Below the pieces are notes generated by a model, which was not told where the DNA came from, did no database searches, and saw nothing but the letters and a program-made list of their open reading frames with translations. Position numbers and translations under genes: made by a program. DNA of 64,000 nt from Pseudoips prasinana (Eukaryota > Arthropoda > Insecta > Lepidoptera > Nolidae), in the NCBI GenBank assembly GCA_951640165.1, contig OX621246.1, positions 33,994,501-34,058,500 on the forward strand, read 5' to 3'. Shown piece by piece: positions 1 to 9,984 of the stretch (within the stretch, counting starts at the first letter, position 1; each line of letters starts with the position of its first letter).

Positions 1-1786
1 TCTGGATATGCCAGCCCCAGGATGGCCATTCTGTGTCTTGCCAATGCATCGCATTTGCATATTATATGCAGCATTGTTTCCTGTTCTTCCCTACAGGTCC
101 TGCAGATCGGGCTATTCGACAGTCCCAATTTGTGTAGGTGATAGTTGGTGCCATAGTGGCCCGTGAATACTGCTACTATCAGTCGTAGCTGGTTTCTGCT
201 GTACTTCCAAAGTTTTTTGGACCAGCTTTTGTCTATTCCTTTAATGAGTTGCTTTGAGTGTTTTAATTCCTTGATTTTGGTCCACATTTGATTGTGTTTA
301 GCTGTGGATTCATTTTTAAGGATTGCTCCTATTACATTTGGAGGAATCCCTACGCACGGTTCTGGTCCACAGAACTGACTTTCAGATCCCTTCCTAGCTA
401 GTGCATCTGCTTTTTCGTTGCCTTCTATTCCTGTATGGCCTGGTACCCATACGAGTTTGACTTTGTTTTTAGTACCAAGTTTGTTCAGAGCCGTGATACA
501 GTTCTGGATTAATTTCGATTCGATTTTATGTGACATCAGGGCTTTTAATGTAGCCTGGCTGTCACTGAGTATGTAGATGGTCTGACCTTCAGTCGCCCTA
601 TCTATGATCGTCTGGGCGCATGTAATTATCGCGTATGTCTCTGCCTGAAACACTGTCGCGAAATTGCCCATGCTTTCGCTGATACTGCAGGTTTCATTAT
701 ATACGCCCGCGCCTGTACCGGATTTCATTTTTGATCCGTCTGTATACCAAATTTGACTTTGTTCGTTTTGTTTACAAAGTCCCAATTTCCATTCCTCTCT
801 ACTAGGGATGTATAAATTATATTGTTTGTCAAATGTGTAGGTGGGTTGCATTTTATCACTTACCATCTCTATTACATTGTCAAGGTTTTTCCAGTTTTCT
901 GTCTGTGTATGCCTTGTGGGCATACGTTCATTAGATATGTGTCCCAGGACAGTAAGCCTTAGGAGTGTTTTTCTTGCCTCTTTTTGTACTTCAAGGTGTA
1001 GTGGTACTAGGTCTAGAATAACTTCCAAGGCCGCTGTAGGTGTAGTGCTAAACGCCCCTGTCATTGCTAAGCAGGCAGTGCGTTGTATTTTGTTTAGCAC
1101 TTGTTTACAAGTTTCCAGTTTTGTTCTTGGCCACCAGACGATACTACCGTACATCAGTACCGGTTTTACCATCATTTTGTATATCCAGTGAACGATTTTG
1201 GGTTTTAGACCCCATGTTTTGCCATATGCTGCTCGGCACATGCCGAATATTCTCAGGGCTTTGTTTTTTATGTTTTCTACATGTTCTTTCCATGTGAGTG
1301 ATTTGTCGAGTGTTATTGACTTCACTTCACTTCTTTTGACAAATCAATTTTTGTGTTGTAGAGTTTTAAAGTTCCTATACCCGATAGGTCTTTCTTTTTT
1401 GTGAATGGTACTATAACGGCTTTCTGTGGGTTTATAGAAAGGTTATTTGATTTGCACCAGTCTTCTGTTTCTTTTAAAGCTTGTTTCATAATATCTGCTA
1501 CTATGTGAGGGAATTTCCCACTTATTAGTATCACAATATCGTCTGCATAGCCGACGGTATACCGTGGCCCTGTGTTTAGGTTTATCAAGAGCTCGTCCAC
1601 AACCAGGCACCACAGTAGCGGTGAGATGACTCCGCCTTGTGGGCATCCTCTGGTTGTCGTTGCATATCTGATGTCCCCTAGTAGTGTTGACTGCAGTTGC
1701 CGTCCTTTCAGCATTCTGTCTATCCATCTGCATAGAGTGGGTTCTATGCTATGGGTATCAATGGGCGTTACTGAACGCAAAGAAAA
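1..1786 (-). pseudogene. LINE ORF2 remnant: reverse transcriptase plus RNase H
   Basis: Minus-strand remnant of a non-LTR retrotransposon. The RT core at 1322-1780 has the motif RGCPQGGVISPLL and the catalytic box GYADDIVIL. After a short deletion/frameshift near 1320-1330, where YLG would be expected, the reading continues in another frame with SITLDKSLTWKEHV, GKTWGLKPKIVHW and QRTACLAMTGAFSTTPTAALE. A type I RNase H follows, with WYTDGSK near 740, QAETYAI near 640, SDSQATLKAL near 550 and GNEKADALA near 410. Cysteine/histidine residues (CRTCREE, HIICKC) follow near the window edge. The RT+RNase H layout fits the I/LOA/R1 group of LINEs; the exact clade is uncertain. The 5' part (endonuclease and RT fingers) is missing and the 3' end runs off the window, so it is a dead copy. 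Confidence 0.88.
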
Positions 1787-2094
1787 CAGTCAACCGACAG
1801 GTTTACAGATGTCGGTGTACTATCGCGCAGTGTGGGTACCGTGGAATAATATAAGTTTTAAAGTTATTTATCTGAGATAGGCACCTCATAACATTAAACG
1901 TAATCATGACTTACATATGTTTACTTTGAGATAATCAATAAAATACTGCAATTCAAGTTAATTAGTATTATTAGATAAGAGATAAATTAAGTATTTAATC
2001 CGTGTTAAACAGTTAGTGCGACGTTATCCTACCAAATTATGAAGTGAACCATTCTGAATGTGAAATAGTAAACAAAATCAAAGTGATATATTAG

Positions 2095-2853
2095 TTATCG
2101 TCGTGCTTTTCTTTGTGTTCTGGAGCCGGTTTTAGTCGCCGGAGCAGAAGTGTACGTAGACGGTTCAGCAGTAGTAGTGGATGAAGAAGAACTGGCCGGA
2201 TATTTCACAATCAGAGCATCAAGTTCAGACATGGATTCTATCTTGTGTCGAGATTTATCAGAACATAAGATAATGATTTTACCTTCAGGAGACCAGCAGG
2301 AATTGATCCCGAAATGTTTTCTGGCTGAAGTGAATACTCGGTGCCTGGATCTAGTTAGAAACTCAGAGACAGTGAAGCCCGAGCCTTTCAGAGTGGTCTT
2401 ATTGTCCCATACAGTGTGGCGATGCTCCATATCCTTAAAACGAACAAGGATAGGCCGTGTCTTTCCGGAACCAGAACCCAGACGGTGGCAAACATCAATG
2501 TTATCCGCCCCAATATTAGACAACTTCATTTTGTCGGCTAATAAGCTTACTACAGTTGTGGTAGAATTTTCGTTGGATTTCTCAGGAATTCCATGGAGAA
2601 GTAGAATGTTCCTGCGCATAGCGGTCTCGTGACGGTCCAGACCAAGAGATAGCATCTGGAGCTGACTTCTGAAGTGATGGAGCGTTTCAAGTATGAATAC
2701 TTTGAAATCACGAAACTCACTTGCTAAGGTGGAGATGTTGACAACAGAAGCAGGATCAGTCTGAACTCGAAGTAGGTTTTCTTCGTGCTCCTGCATACGA
2801 GTCGTAAAAAGTTTTTCAAGGTCTTCAAAACTCTTCTCAAGCCGGCTATCCAT
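2095..2853 (-). CDS. L1-ORF1/FP-domain-like protein, 252 aa
   Basis: Intact 252-codon ORF. Residues 1-70 look like a coiled coil with many E, L and K. The centre has RRNILLLHGIPE, then VCHRLGSGSGKTRPILVRF, a pattern shared by LINE-1 ORF1p-type RNA-binding domains and the baculovirus FP-protein family that insect genomes carry in many copies. The tail is Ser/Thr-rich and ends in basic TQRKARR. It lies 308 bp upstream, on the same strand, of the RT remnant at 1-1786. It may therefore be ORF1 of that LINE with the middle deleted, or a separate retro-derived gene. I see no target-site duplication and no clear promoter. Function beyond RNA binding cannot be claimed. Confidence 0.6.
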   Translation of the reverse strand: MDSRLEKSFEDLEKLFTTRMQEHEENLLRVQTDPASVVNISTLASEFRDFKVFILETLHHFRSQLQMLSLGLDRHETAMRRNILLLHGIPEKSNENSTTTVVSLLADKMKLSNIGADNIDVCHRLGSGSGKTRPILVRFKDMEHRHTVWDNKTTLKGSGFTVSEFLTRSRHRVFTSARKHFGINSCWSPEGKIIILCSDKSRHKIESMSELDALIVKYPASSSSSTTTAEPSTYTSAPATKTGSRTQRKARR

Positions 2854-3299
2854 GATGTGCGACAGGATGTTAATTTGTGATGAAGATTAGGAGATATTAT
2901 AAGTTTACCACGCAAGGGTGAGTCTAGCAACTATTTATATCATAAATACACACATAGAAAAAAGATTTACAATTTAAAATTGTAAATAAAACAAGAGCAC
3001 AAAATTACTTATGTTGACTTGTCGCCTCATATTCTTAATTTTAATTTGTAATAGATAGATACTACAATTATTTTTCATGTTTTGACTATTTAGCAGCGCT
3101 TTTTAAAAGTCAACGTGAATAAATAAAGAAACAAAATGTTTTTATAACATTTAATAGCAGTATCTGTTAGATAAAGGGATTTCCAATATTGGAATAATGA
3201 ACGAGCGATTCTTGAGCGCGTCCCAACCGTATCGATTTCGTTCCATCCGTGACGGAAATACGATGCCACATACAGGCGGTTGACTTATAACTATAATAA
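2854..3299. other. AT-rich non-coding stretch
   Basis: No ORF, tRNA-like box or inverted repeat that I can support. Probably intron or intergenic DNA of the GPCR gene. Confidence 0.5.
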
Positions 3300-3346
3300 C
3301 TATTTCTAACACAAACCCATCACCGTATAGTACCTAGTCACGATAT
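3300..3346 (-). pseudogene. Possible fourth decayed fragment of the GPCR TM5 exon unit
   Basis: A short stretch around 3306-3346, including AACCCATCACCGTAT, matches the segment at 4808-4835 that belongs to decayed exon copy 2. Only about 40 bp align, so this is weak. It would extend the array of decayed exon copies downstream. Confidence 0.3.
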
Positions 3347-4138
3347 CTCTTTTTATTTCAGTATGTATGAAAAGGACAGGGCACTAACCTAAAAATTCTT
3401 CTCCGGAGCACATAATAACAAAAAAAGAAAATGTATAGTTGGGGTAACTAACTAATTAGGACCAATATGTACATTTACACATAGGATAAAATTAAAAAAA
3501 TAAACAAAACACGAATATATTGTGCTAAATAATAAATATATATAAATAAATAATTCATTAAATGACGCTTTATTTAGAAATTGAGCCTATATCGCACATT
3601 TTATGACTTAAAATGCCTCTGAGCGCAGTTATGGATATTTATTTATTTTATGGAAAACAAACAGATATATACAATTTCATATTACGTTAGGTTAGAAAAA
3701 TGAGCCAATACCAAGTTTTCACTTACCCATAATAGTTTTCAAGTGACACAAACAATGAATAGACTAACCAACGGATTACCTATGTGGATACAAAATACAG
3801 CATTTACATATTACATAACAATGGGAACAAGATACTAAAATAACACAAATGAAAAATGGTTGACTTTACTTAAAAATGTTTTGAGATAAGGAGCAATCCA
3901 ATCGATTTGCGATCATTACCAGGACATGCCAGTGTTAGAGCTGGCCCAGACTCTGCTCACAAAGGAGGCACTGCACCTTATAGATTCTAATTTCTGATAG
4001 TCGCTTATATTACCCCAGAAAAAGGCGGCACGGCTAAATTGTCTCAATTAAACATCCGCTGTTCTTTTCATAAGAACAGTGTTAGAAAGAAATGTAAATT
4101 ATATTAAAATTTGTTTAGTTGTATCGGGACCTCTACGA
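3347..4138. other. AT-rich non-coding stretch
   Basis: No gene or recognisable repeat. Only short AT runs and small palindromes. Confidence 0.5.
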
Positions 4139-4328
4139 AGTCTCGACCACATATCCAACAGCGGCCTTCCAGCTTCCTCTCCTCTTTACTCTATCGCATC
4201 TTTCAATAGATTTATGAGTAGCGAGACAATGGTCACGGTCAGTGAAGCGATTTCCCCACCACAGAGATGTATTTCTAGCACAAACCTCATCTTATTGTCA
4301 TCTTATAAGCCGCAATAGTGATAATAAC
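4139..4328 (-). pseudogene. Decayed copy 3 of the GPCR TM5 exon
   Basis: Aligns along its length with the intact exon end at 4859-4990: the splice-side sequence (TCTCGACCACATAT against TCTCACCCACATAC), then GCGGCCTTCCAGCTT and the region encoding PCIVIIVSYS. In the minus-strand reading it gives SLTVTIVSLLINLLKDAI, then a frameshift and a stop. The homology reaches into the intron, so the genomic unit was copied, not an mRNA. It is followed at 4312-4328 by CAATAGTGATAATAAC, which matches CAATAGTGACAATGAC beside copy 2. Confidence 0.65.
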
Positions 4329-4684
4329 GGTGTATTCCCAACCAGTAACACCACAACTTGTAACACTGTTACTGGTTGGGAATAAAATTCCCATCCAGTA
4401 ACAGGTGTTACTGGATGGGAACATTTTTCCCAACGTGTAAACCCAATATTTAATGAAGTGTAACAGTGTTACTCGTTGCCACAAAAAAAGTTGCATCCAG
4501 TAACACCTGTTACTGGATGGGAACATTTTTCCCAACGTGTAACACCGATATTTAATGAAGTGTAACAGTGTTACTCGTTGCCACAAAAAAAAGTTGCATC
4601 TAGTAACACTGTTACTGGATGGGAATTTTTTTCCCAACCAGTAACAGTCTTACAAGTTGTGGTGTTACTGGTTGGGAATACACC
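4329..4684. mobile_element. Palindromic MITE with 54-bp terminal inverted repeats
   Basis: The ends are inverted repeats of 54 bp with one mismatch, starting GGTGTATTCCCAACCAGTAA. Each arm is itself a hairpin (TTCCCAACCAGTAACA with TGTTACTGGTTGGGAA). The interior is a tandem duplication of a unit of about 102 bp (4392-4493 and 4494-4596), each carrying its own small palindrome around CCAGTAACA. Flanks ATAATAAC and CTACTAAC match at 6 of 8 bases, a possible old 8-bp target duplication as in hAT elements. It is inserted between two decayed GPCR exon copies. No transposase. The long minus-strand ORF across it is only the repeat read through. Confidence 0.8.
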
Positions 4685-4693
4685 CTACTAACC

Positions 4694-4857
4694 AGATCTC
4701 ACCCTGTGGCCCTCCAGGTTTCTCTCGATCTTTGGCATCTTTGAGTAGAAGTATTAGTAGGAGACGATGATCACGATATAGGGAACCGCTTTCCCTAATA
4801 CAATTATTGCTACCACGAACCCATCACCGTATTAGCCACAATAGTGACAATGACGAG
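4694..4857 (-). pseudogene. Decayed copy 2 of the GPCR TM5 exon
   Basis: The minus-strand reading is VPYIVIIVSY, then a TAA, then YFYSKMPKIERNLEGHR. The intact exon reads LPCIVIIVSYSCIYWKVRQSKRKLEGRR at the same place. The nucleotide match includes ACGATGATCACGAT and GGCCCTCCAG. An in-frame stop in the middle of TM5 and loss of the exon start make it non-functional. Confidence 0.75.
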
Positions 4858-4876
4858 ATCTCACCCACATACACAC

Positions 4877-5079
4877 CTGCGGCCCTCCAGCTTTCTCTTG
4901 CTCTGTCGCACCTTCCAGTAGATGCATGAGTAGGACACGATGATCACGATGCACGGCAGCGCGAACCCAAATACGAAGAGGTACTTCTTGGGCGACTTGC
5001 CGTCCTTGTAGAGGATTGTGCAGGAAAACGTGCTGGGGTCCAGACCCAGCTGGCCCCACACTCCGAGCAGAGGAGGTAC
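4877..5079 (-). CDS. GPCR exon encoding ECL2, TM5 and start of ICL3 (Tre1/moody-like)
   Basis: Third supported exon of a rhodopsin-family receptor. The acceptor is a pyrimidine-rich TTATTTCAG at 5080-5088; the exon opens in phase 0 (VPPLLGVWGQLGLDP), matching the phase-0 donor of the exon at 14117-14219. It encodes the second extracellular loop with its conserved cysteine (STFSC), TM5 with the usual proline (FGFALPCIVIIVSY) and a basic start to the third intracellular loop (WKVRQSKRKLEGR). The likely donor is AG|GTGTGT at 4876-4877, leaving phase 2; GTGAGA a few bases on (4859-4864) is an alternative. TM6 and TM7 are not found downstream within the window. Decayed partial copies of this exon follow at 4694-4857 and 4139-4328. 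Confidence 0.85.
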
Positions 5080-5167
5080 CTGAAATAATAGGAATGAATG
5101 GTTAATGATTTTTATAATCTTTCTCCTGGTCGAATTTACCAGTCTGCACGTGATTTTAGTTTTAGTG

Positions 5168-5450
5168 TACAGGTGTGTGCGCAAACACTAGGACAGTCTC
5201 TATCCACAACTATAACGATCCGATGGATACGGGAAACTAAAGACGGGTATGGCACGACTGGAAAGAGATCAGCTACAAGTCCGACGGGTTTACGTGCTCT
5301 CGGAGGCATCGGGGTGTATATACCGCCAACTCTCAAGACTCTGGGCTGATACTAAGATTTTTTCTTTTACAGTAAAATCTCTTTTCAGCCCGACCCTGGA
5401 TTTGAACACAGGACCTCATTATCTGCAGTTGAGACGAAGGGAGGCAGGTA
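5168..5450 (-). mobile_element. SINE family C (tRNA-derived), minus
   Basis: Shares the C-family order: TGTGCGCAAACAC at one end, CCGATGG, GACCGACGG, TTTACGTGCTCT, a run near ACCGCCAACTC, and at the right end a decayed tRNA-like head (AGGACCTCATTATCTGCAGT). Other copies: 16260-16500, 47289-47820, 49528-49765 and 63430-63650. Confidence 0.65.
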
Positions 5451-5489
5451 AAGTGTATTATTAATGGGCATGTTTGTATAGATGTATGG

Positions 5490-5635
5490 ATATTTGTTAG
5501 CCTTTCACGCAAAAACTACGGCACGGATTTAGCTGAAACTTTGTAGTATGTAACATATTATATGTACCTATATTGAAATAACACGTAGGCTATAAATTTA
5601 TTAAGTTTCACGCAAGTGAAATAGCGGGGCACATT
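5490..5635 (-). repeat. Dispersed repeat E fragment
   Basis: Degenerate copy of the repeat seen best at 12932-13115 and 46721-47275, which begins CTAGCTGTGCCCCGCGG and carries TAAACTTTATAAATTATAGCC. The mobilisation type is unknown; it may be a non-autonomous Helitron-like or LINE-derived repeat common in Lepidoptera. Confidence 0.45.
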
Positions 5636-5755
5636 TAGTTAAGGACCTAATAAAACAAAGTTAGTCAAACTAGTTAGCCAGCGTCAGTGGTCAGTCACTT
5701 AATAAGTCATGCGTTTAAAAAAAAAAACTTGTGTGTACTTATGTACACGCGTTAG

Positions 5756-6056
5756 AAGTTATACTTCTTAATATAAAACTTGAACATAGTTATCAATTTT
5801 CATACCACCTAGAACTAACGTCATGCTGTTATTTTTGAATTTTTACGATGCGCGCGCCCGATGCATACCACCTAGAACTAACTTCTAAGTGAATTTTTAC
5901 AATGCGCGCGCATCGTGCGCGCGCATAGTAAAAATTCACTGTCATACCACCTAGAACTAACTTCATGCTGTTAATTTTTTTGGTGTCGGTGTGCGCGCGC
6001 ATCGTAAAAATTCACTCTCATCATTTTTCTCCATCGCGCCAAAAGAAGTATAACTT
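5756..6056. mobile_element. MITE-like element with alternating-CG hairpin
   Basis: Bounded by AAGTTATACTTCTT (5756-5769) and its inverse AAGAAGTATAACTT (6043-6056). Inside, CATACCACCTAGAACTAAC occurs three times (5801, 5864, 5943). A strong hairpin around 5891-5938 is formed by GAATTTTTAC and GTAAAAATTC flanking alternating purine-pyrimidine runs such as ATGCGCGCGCAT. No coding potential. Confidence 0.55.
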
Positions 6057-6720
6057 AAAAAAAAACGAATTGCCAGTAATATTCCTAGTAACAGTACATC
6101 TATCTCCCCCACACGTAACGACGCCGGTTCGAATAAACTTAAGGACAAAGTAAAAATTTAAGAGGCCGTACATAAAAAACAACATAAAAACGCACAACAC
6201 ACCACACAGCCGAATTAAACTGGAGTAGTAATAGTTGAAAAGGAAATAAAGTAGTACGTATTAAAACATTACTATAACAGTAATGAAACCATCAAAGTTA
6301 CGTATGCATTTAGGGTTCACTCGTCCCAAGTTACAAATTAAATAAAAATAAGGTTACCTATTGTTATAGAATCCTAAGAACACCGACTTAAAATATTCTT
6401 CATCACACCCGATTTGTATTAATTTATTTCTATCGAATAATTTTCAAAATTATATGGATATTCTTAATTTTACTTGAAGTCTGTTAGTTAATAAGTGAAT
6501 GTTAGCAGTCCATTCTTTTTTTAATTAAAATCAAAAGGCAAATGAGCTAGTGAGTCACCTGATAGTATGATTATGGCCTATTTTCTTATGTAAATATAAT
6601 ATATTTAAAATTATCAATACAAGCCCTTCGTTTGTATGAATGTTTAAAATTCATTATCTTACGTTACAAGTCTCCTCTTTAGGTCACCGATTTATAATAT
6701 AATAATAATAATATAATATA
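6057..6720. other. AT-rich non-coding stretch
   Basis: No gene. Near 6535-6565 a short minus fragment (CAAATGAGCTAGTGAGTCACC) resembles the 3' end of the poly(A)-tailed repeat at 18630-18925. The rest is unassigned. Confidence 0.45.
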
Positions 6721-6957
6721 TAGGGACAATGTCACACAGATCACCCTAGCCCCAAACTAAGCAAAGCTTGTACTATGGGTACCAGGCGACGATATACATA
6801 CTTATATAGATAGATAAATACTTAAATATATAGAAAACATCCATGACTCAGAAACAAATATTCATGCTCATCACACAAATATTTGCACTTACCAGGATTC
6901 GAACCCAGGACCACCAGCTTCGTAGGCAGGAGCACTACCAACTAGGCTACAGTGATC
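6721..6957 (-). mobile_element. SINE family A (tRNA-derived), minus
   Basis: On the minus strand the head reads TAGCCTAGTTGGTAGTGCTC (box A-like), then CTGCCTACGAAGC and GGTTCGAATCC (RNA polymerase III box B). The body ends in a tail with TTTGCTTAGTTTGGGGCTAG and ATTATTATT. Other copies: 14840-15082, 23366-23596, 43553-44035, 44405-44568, 47395-47645 and 52869-53085. Confidence 0.85.
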
Positions 6958-6974
6958 GTCATTTACATATATTA

Positions 6975-8255
6975 GGTCTTTACCTATGAAATTGCCGTTC
7001 TGCAGTACTGGCCATTTCAAATCAAAATAATTTTTGTTTGGCTAAGAATTCTAATTTCAAATTAATTTTATTTTAAAAACATGGATTCTTTTTTCCAAAA
7101 GTAGTCATTTCTTTATTGATTAGTGTTACATTTTCATCGCATTTCAATCTTTTTCGTCATCATGGATACGTTAAAAATTCGAGTAATTATGGAATATGAG
7201 TACCGTCGTGGCAGCAACGCGGCACAAGCGGCACGCAACATCAACGACGTTTACGGAGCTAACACTACAAACCAACGCACCACCTGTTATTGGTTTGCTC
7301 GCTTCCGTTCTGGAAATTTCGACCTGAAAAATGAACCTCGCGGTCGTCCGAAGACTTTGGTCGACAATGACGAATTAAAGGCGGTTGTGGAAGCTGATGA
7401 TACACAATCTACGGCTGAATTAGCAGCAGCTTTCGACGTTAGCGTCAAAACAATATTGGTCCATTTGCGTCAAATTGGCAAGGTAAAAAAGCTTGACAAA
7501 TGGGTGCCCCACGAACTCAATGATCGCCAGCGCGAAGTACGCGTCGAGACGTGCCTTGCACTGCTCAACAGACACACAAATGAAGGAATTTTGAACCGCA
7601 TTGTTACCTGCGATGAAAAATGGATTCTGTTTGATAACCGCAAGCGCTCAGCAAGTTGGTTGGATCCTGGTTCAGCACCTAAACAATGCCCTAAACGAAA
7701 ACTTACCCCTAGAAAAGTGATGGTCACTGTTTGGTGGTCTAGCGCCGGTGTGATTCATCACAGCTTCTTACCAAACGGGGTGAGCATTACTGCAGATGTG
7801 TACTGTGAAGAACTGAGCACAATGATGGAGAAGCTGGCGCATCTCCAACCAGCATTGGTCAATCGCTCGTCTCCGCTGCTCCTGCACGACAACGCGCGAC
7901 CTCATACTGCACAGCAGACGGTCTCCAAGTTGCAAGAACTGGGGTTGGAACTCTCCGTCATCCGCCCTACTCACCAGACCTTGCGCCTACAGACTACTAC
8001 TTTTTCCAGAATTTGGATAACTTCTTGGCGGGAAAAAAATTCAATACCCGAGAGGCAGTACAAAATGCCTTTGAAGAATTTGTTGCCTCCCGTCCAGCTG
8101 ATTTCTTTAAGAAGGGCATCAATAAACTGCCACTGCGATGGCAAAGATGCATTGATTGCATGGGTGATTACTTCGATTAATACAAATAAAAAAATTCATG
8201 AAAAAAATTCGTTTAAATTTTTTCATACAAAACGGCAATTTCATAGGTAAAGACC
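6975..8255 (+). mobile_element. mariner transposon, near complete
   Basis: Inverted ends GGTCTTTACCTATGAAATTG (left, 6975) and its inverse at 8236-8255, each next to TA (6973-6974 and 8256-8257), the duplication expected of Tc1/mariner elements. About 1.28 kb, the usual mariner size. It carries one transposase with a single frameshift. It sits in the 9-kb intron of the GPCR gene, just after a SINE A. Confidence 0.9.
7162..8180 (+). pseudogene. mariner transposase, one frameshift
   Basis: The start ATG at 7162 gives MDTLKIRVIMEYEYRRGSNA. An N-terminal helix-turn-helix region (AAQAARNINDVYG, QSTAELAAAFDVSVKT) is followed by the linker WVPHELNDRQ and the catalytic domain. TCDEKWI, LLHDNARPH and, after the frameshift, YSPDLAPTDY supply the D,D34D triad, with the last Asp in PTDY. 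A one-base loss near 7955-7960 shifts the frame just before HPPYSPDLAP. Past it, FFQNLDNFLAGKKFNTREA through LPLRWQRCIDCMGDYFD runs intact to a TAA at 8178-8180. The length would be about 339 aa against about 345 for the family. The bearer is inactive as it stands. The subfamily cannot be named from memory. Confidence 0.9.
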
Positions 8256-8620
8256 TATTATGTGTACCAAATTCAGTCCAATCAGAGTGCTTTACCCCAC
8301 TATCGAATGGCTTAAAATTGTGGAATTTTGGTTTTGTACTTAATTATTGACTTTTTACCTGAGCAGAAAAAAGCCATATTTCTAATTCACCTCTTTTCTA
8401 ATACTTAAAAGGAACGATGCTAGAATTTCCAAAATTATATCTCTTTTACTTTTTTTAAATTAATAGATGGCATGTTAATAAGAGCCTCGCAATAGTGGCA
8501 GCCCTAGATTAGTTTAACGTCACGTATGATTGCACTAAACTGCCGACACACTTGGAGTTGTATCTAAATAATACTCATTTTGACGCACTATTAAACTCTA
8601 AAAGGATATCATAACGACAT

Positions 8621-8855
8621 GCTCTCACCGGTCCGTAACTGATCGGTGAGGTTAAGTAACTAGGCTCGCGGTCAGTCCTTAGATGGGTGACCGCCGAAGT
8701 GGTTTAATTTCTGAGCGTCCTTGTGCTTCGGAGGGCACGTTAAGCTGTCGGTCCCGTTGTAGGCATTAGACAATAATCGATAAGCCATGTTCGAGGCCTA
8801 CTGGGCGGCTTGAAAAACTCCGACACTAGGGTAAGCACTGCCCATACGATAAGTA
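8621..8855 (+). mobile_element. 5S rRNA-derived SINE
   Basis: The head matches the internal promoter half of 5S rRNA: GATCGGTGAGGTTAAGTAAC (box A area), then GGTCAGTCCTTAGATGGGTG and ACCGCC (box C area). A non-5S body follows: TGCTTCGGAGGGCACGTTAA, GCTGTCGGTCC, AAGCCATGT and CACTGCCCATACGATAAG. Similar copies at 35823-36050, 42880-43003 and 56655-56890 show a dispersed family rather than a 5S gene. The first ~30 bases of 5S are not recognisable. Confidence 0.8.
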
Positions 8856-8869
8856 AGTATATGTATTTA

Positions 8870-9980
8870 ATAAGTTACAATTGCAGAGGGTTGCCATTAC
8901 CGTTAGTACTATATTAATACCAAGAATACAAAAGCCGGGCTTGGCTAGATCAGATCAGACTAAATCCTAAATTTAGACTATCAAAAAGCCTAACCAAAAA
9001 CTAAACATATATGATTCCGACATTATTCAGCATTTTGGTCATTAAGTCAAAGTCAAGTAAAGTTGTCAATTCACAGTCCTACCCCAGTATACCTAGCAGT
9101 GAAGACTTTACTAACGGCTTCTATGGAATTATTGAAACAACACGGAAAATTGCAATTCACGGTAATTTGCAGCTTTCCTACACTTGTGTACGATGTCGAA
9201 GACGTTATGTTTAAAAATCCACCATATTTACACACTAAATATCGAATTTAGACAACTTTTTGAAAAGAAAACAATGCACCAATATGTCTTTTTCCGCGTT
9301 TGTGCCACTCCAGACTTTTACGCCAGCTTAAATTTAAAATCTGATTTAAGATCTTCCTCAAAAGAATACCATTCACTTTTATGAGAAACATATTTAACAA
9401 AGTAAACAAAAGTATCTTAAATACTAATCGGGCTGTTACTTAATTTAATTTACAATACACAAGTTATGTCTATAGAAAATATTAAACAAAATGGGGTAGT
9501 TAAAGAAAAAAATATATAATGATTCGCTTGTTGAGCTCAGTTGAACATTAATGGTCAAACTAGTATAGGAAGCACTTTTATTACATTTATAGAGCTACTA
9601 GAAACGGCAAGAGCGAAAAAGGCGCTATTAGATACCACTTAGACAAATTACTTACGTATTTATCCAATTATAAAAACAACAATATATATGTATATGCATA
9701 ATTTTAAATGGATGTATTATTATTACTATTACCTTACAGCAAAATTATATTTTTGGCGGTTGTGCCGTTATATGCACGTATAATGTTATGGAAGCATTTT
9801 AGCACAATAACTTAAGACAGTAAATTTCGAGTTGCTAAGAATTGCCGCGTCTGGAATGCTTTACAAAGCAAACTTACACGTGGTTGACATATGCTAAAAA
9901 GAGATAAATAAAATTGCTACACCGACACACCCTCCCACCAAACTTTCGTTAAGTATCAAATATACATATTATTAATAACT
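8870..9980. other. Non-coding stretch
   Basis: Short overlapping ORFs of 62-67 codons at 9011-9384 have no recognisable motif and are judged spurious. No repeat structure seen. Confidence 0.45.
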
Positions 9981-9984
9981 ACAC

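Noticed and set aside
4287..4637. 116-codon minus ORF with repeated peptide
   Set aside because: It is the tandem-palindromic MITE read through, including its duplicated unit, not a protein.
8621..8855. Possible 5S rRNA gene
   Set aside because: Only the internal part of 5S is recognisable; the head is joined to a non-5S body and repeated at four loci, so it is a SINE.
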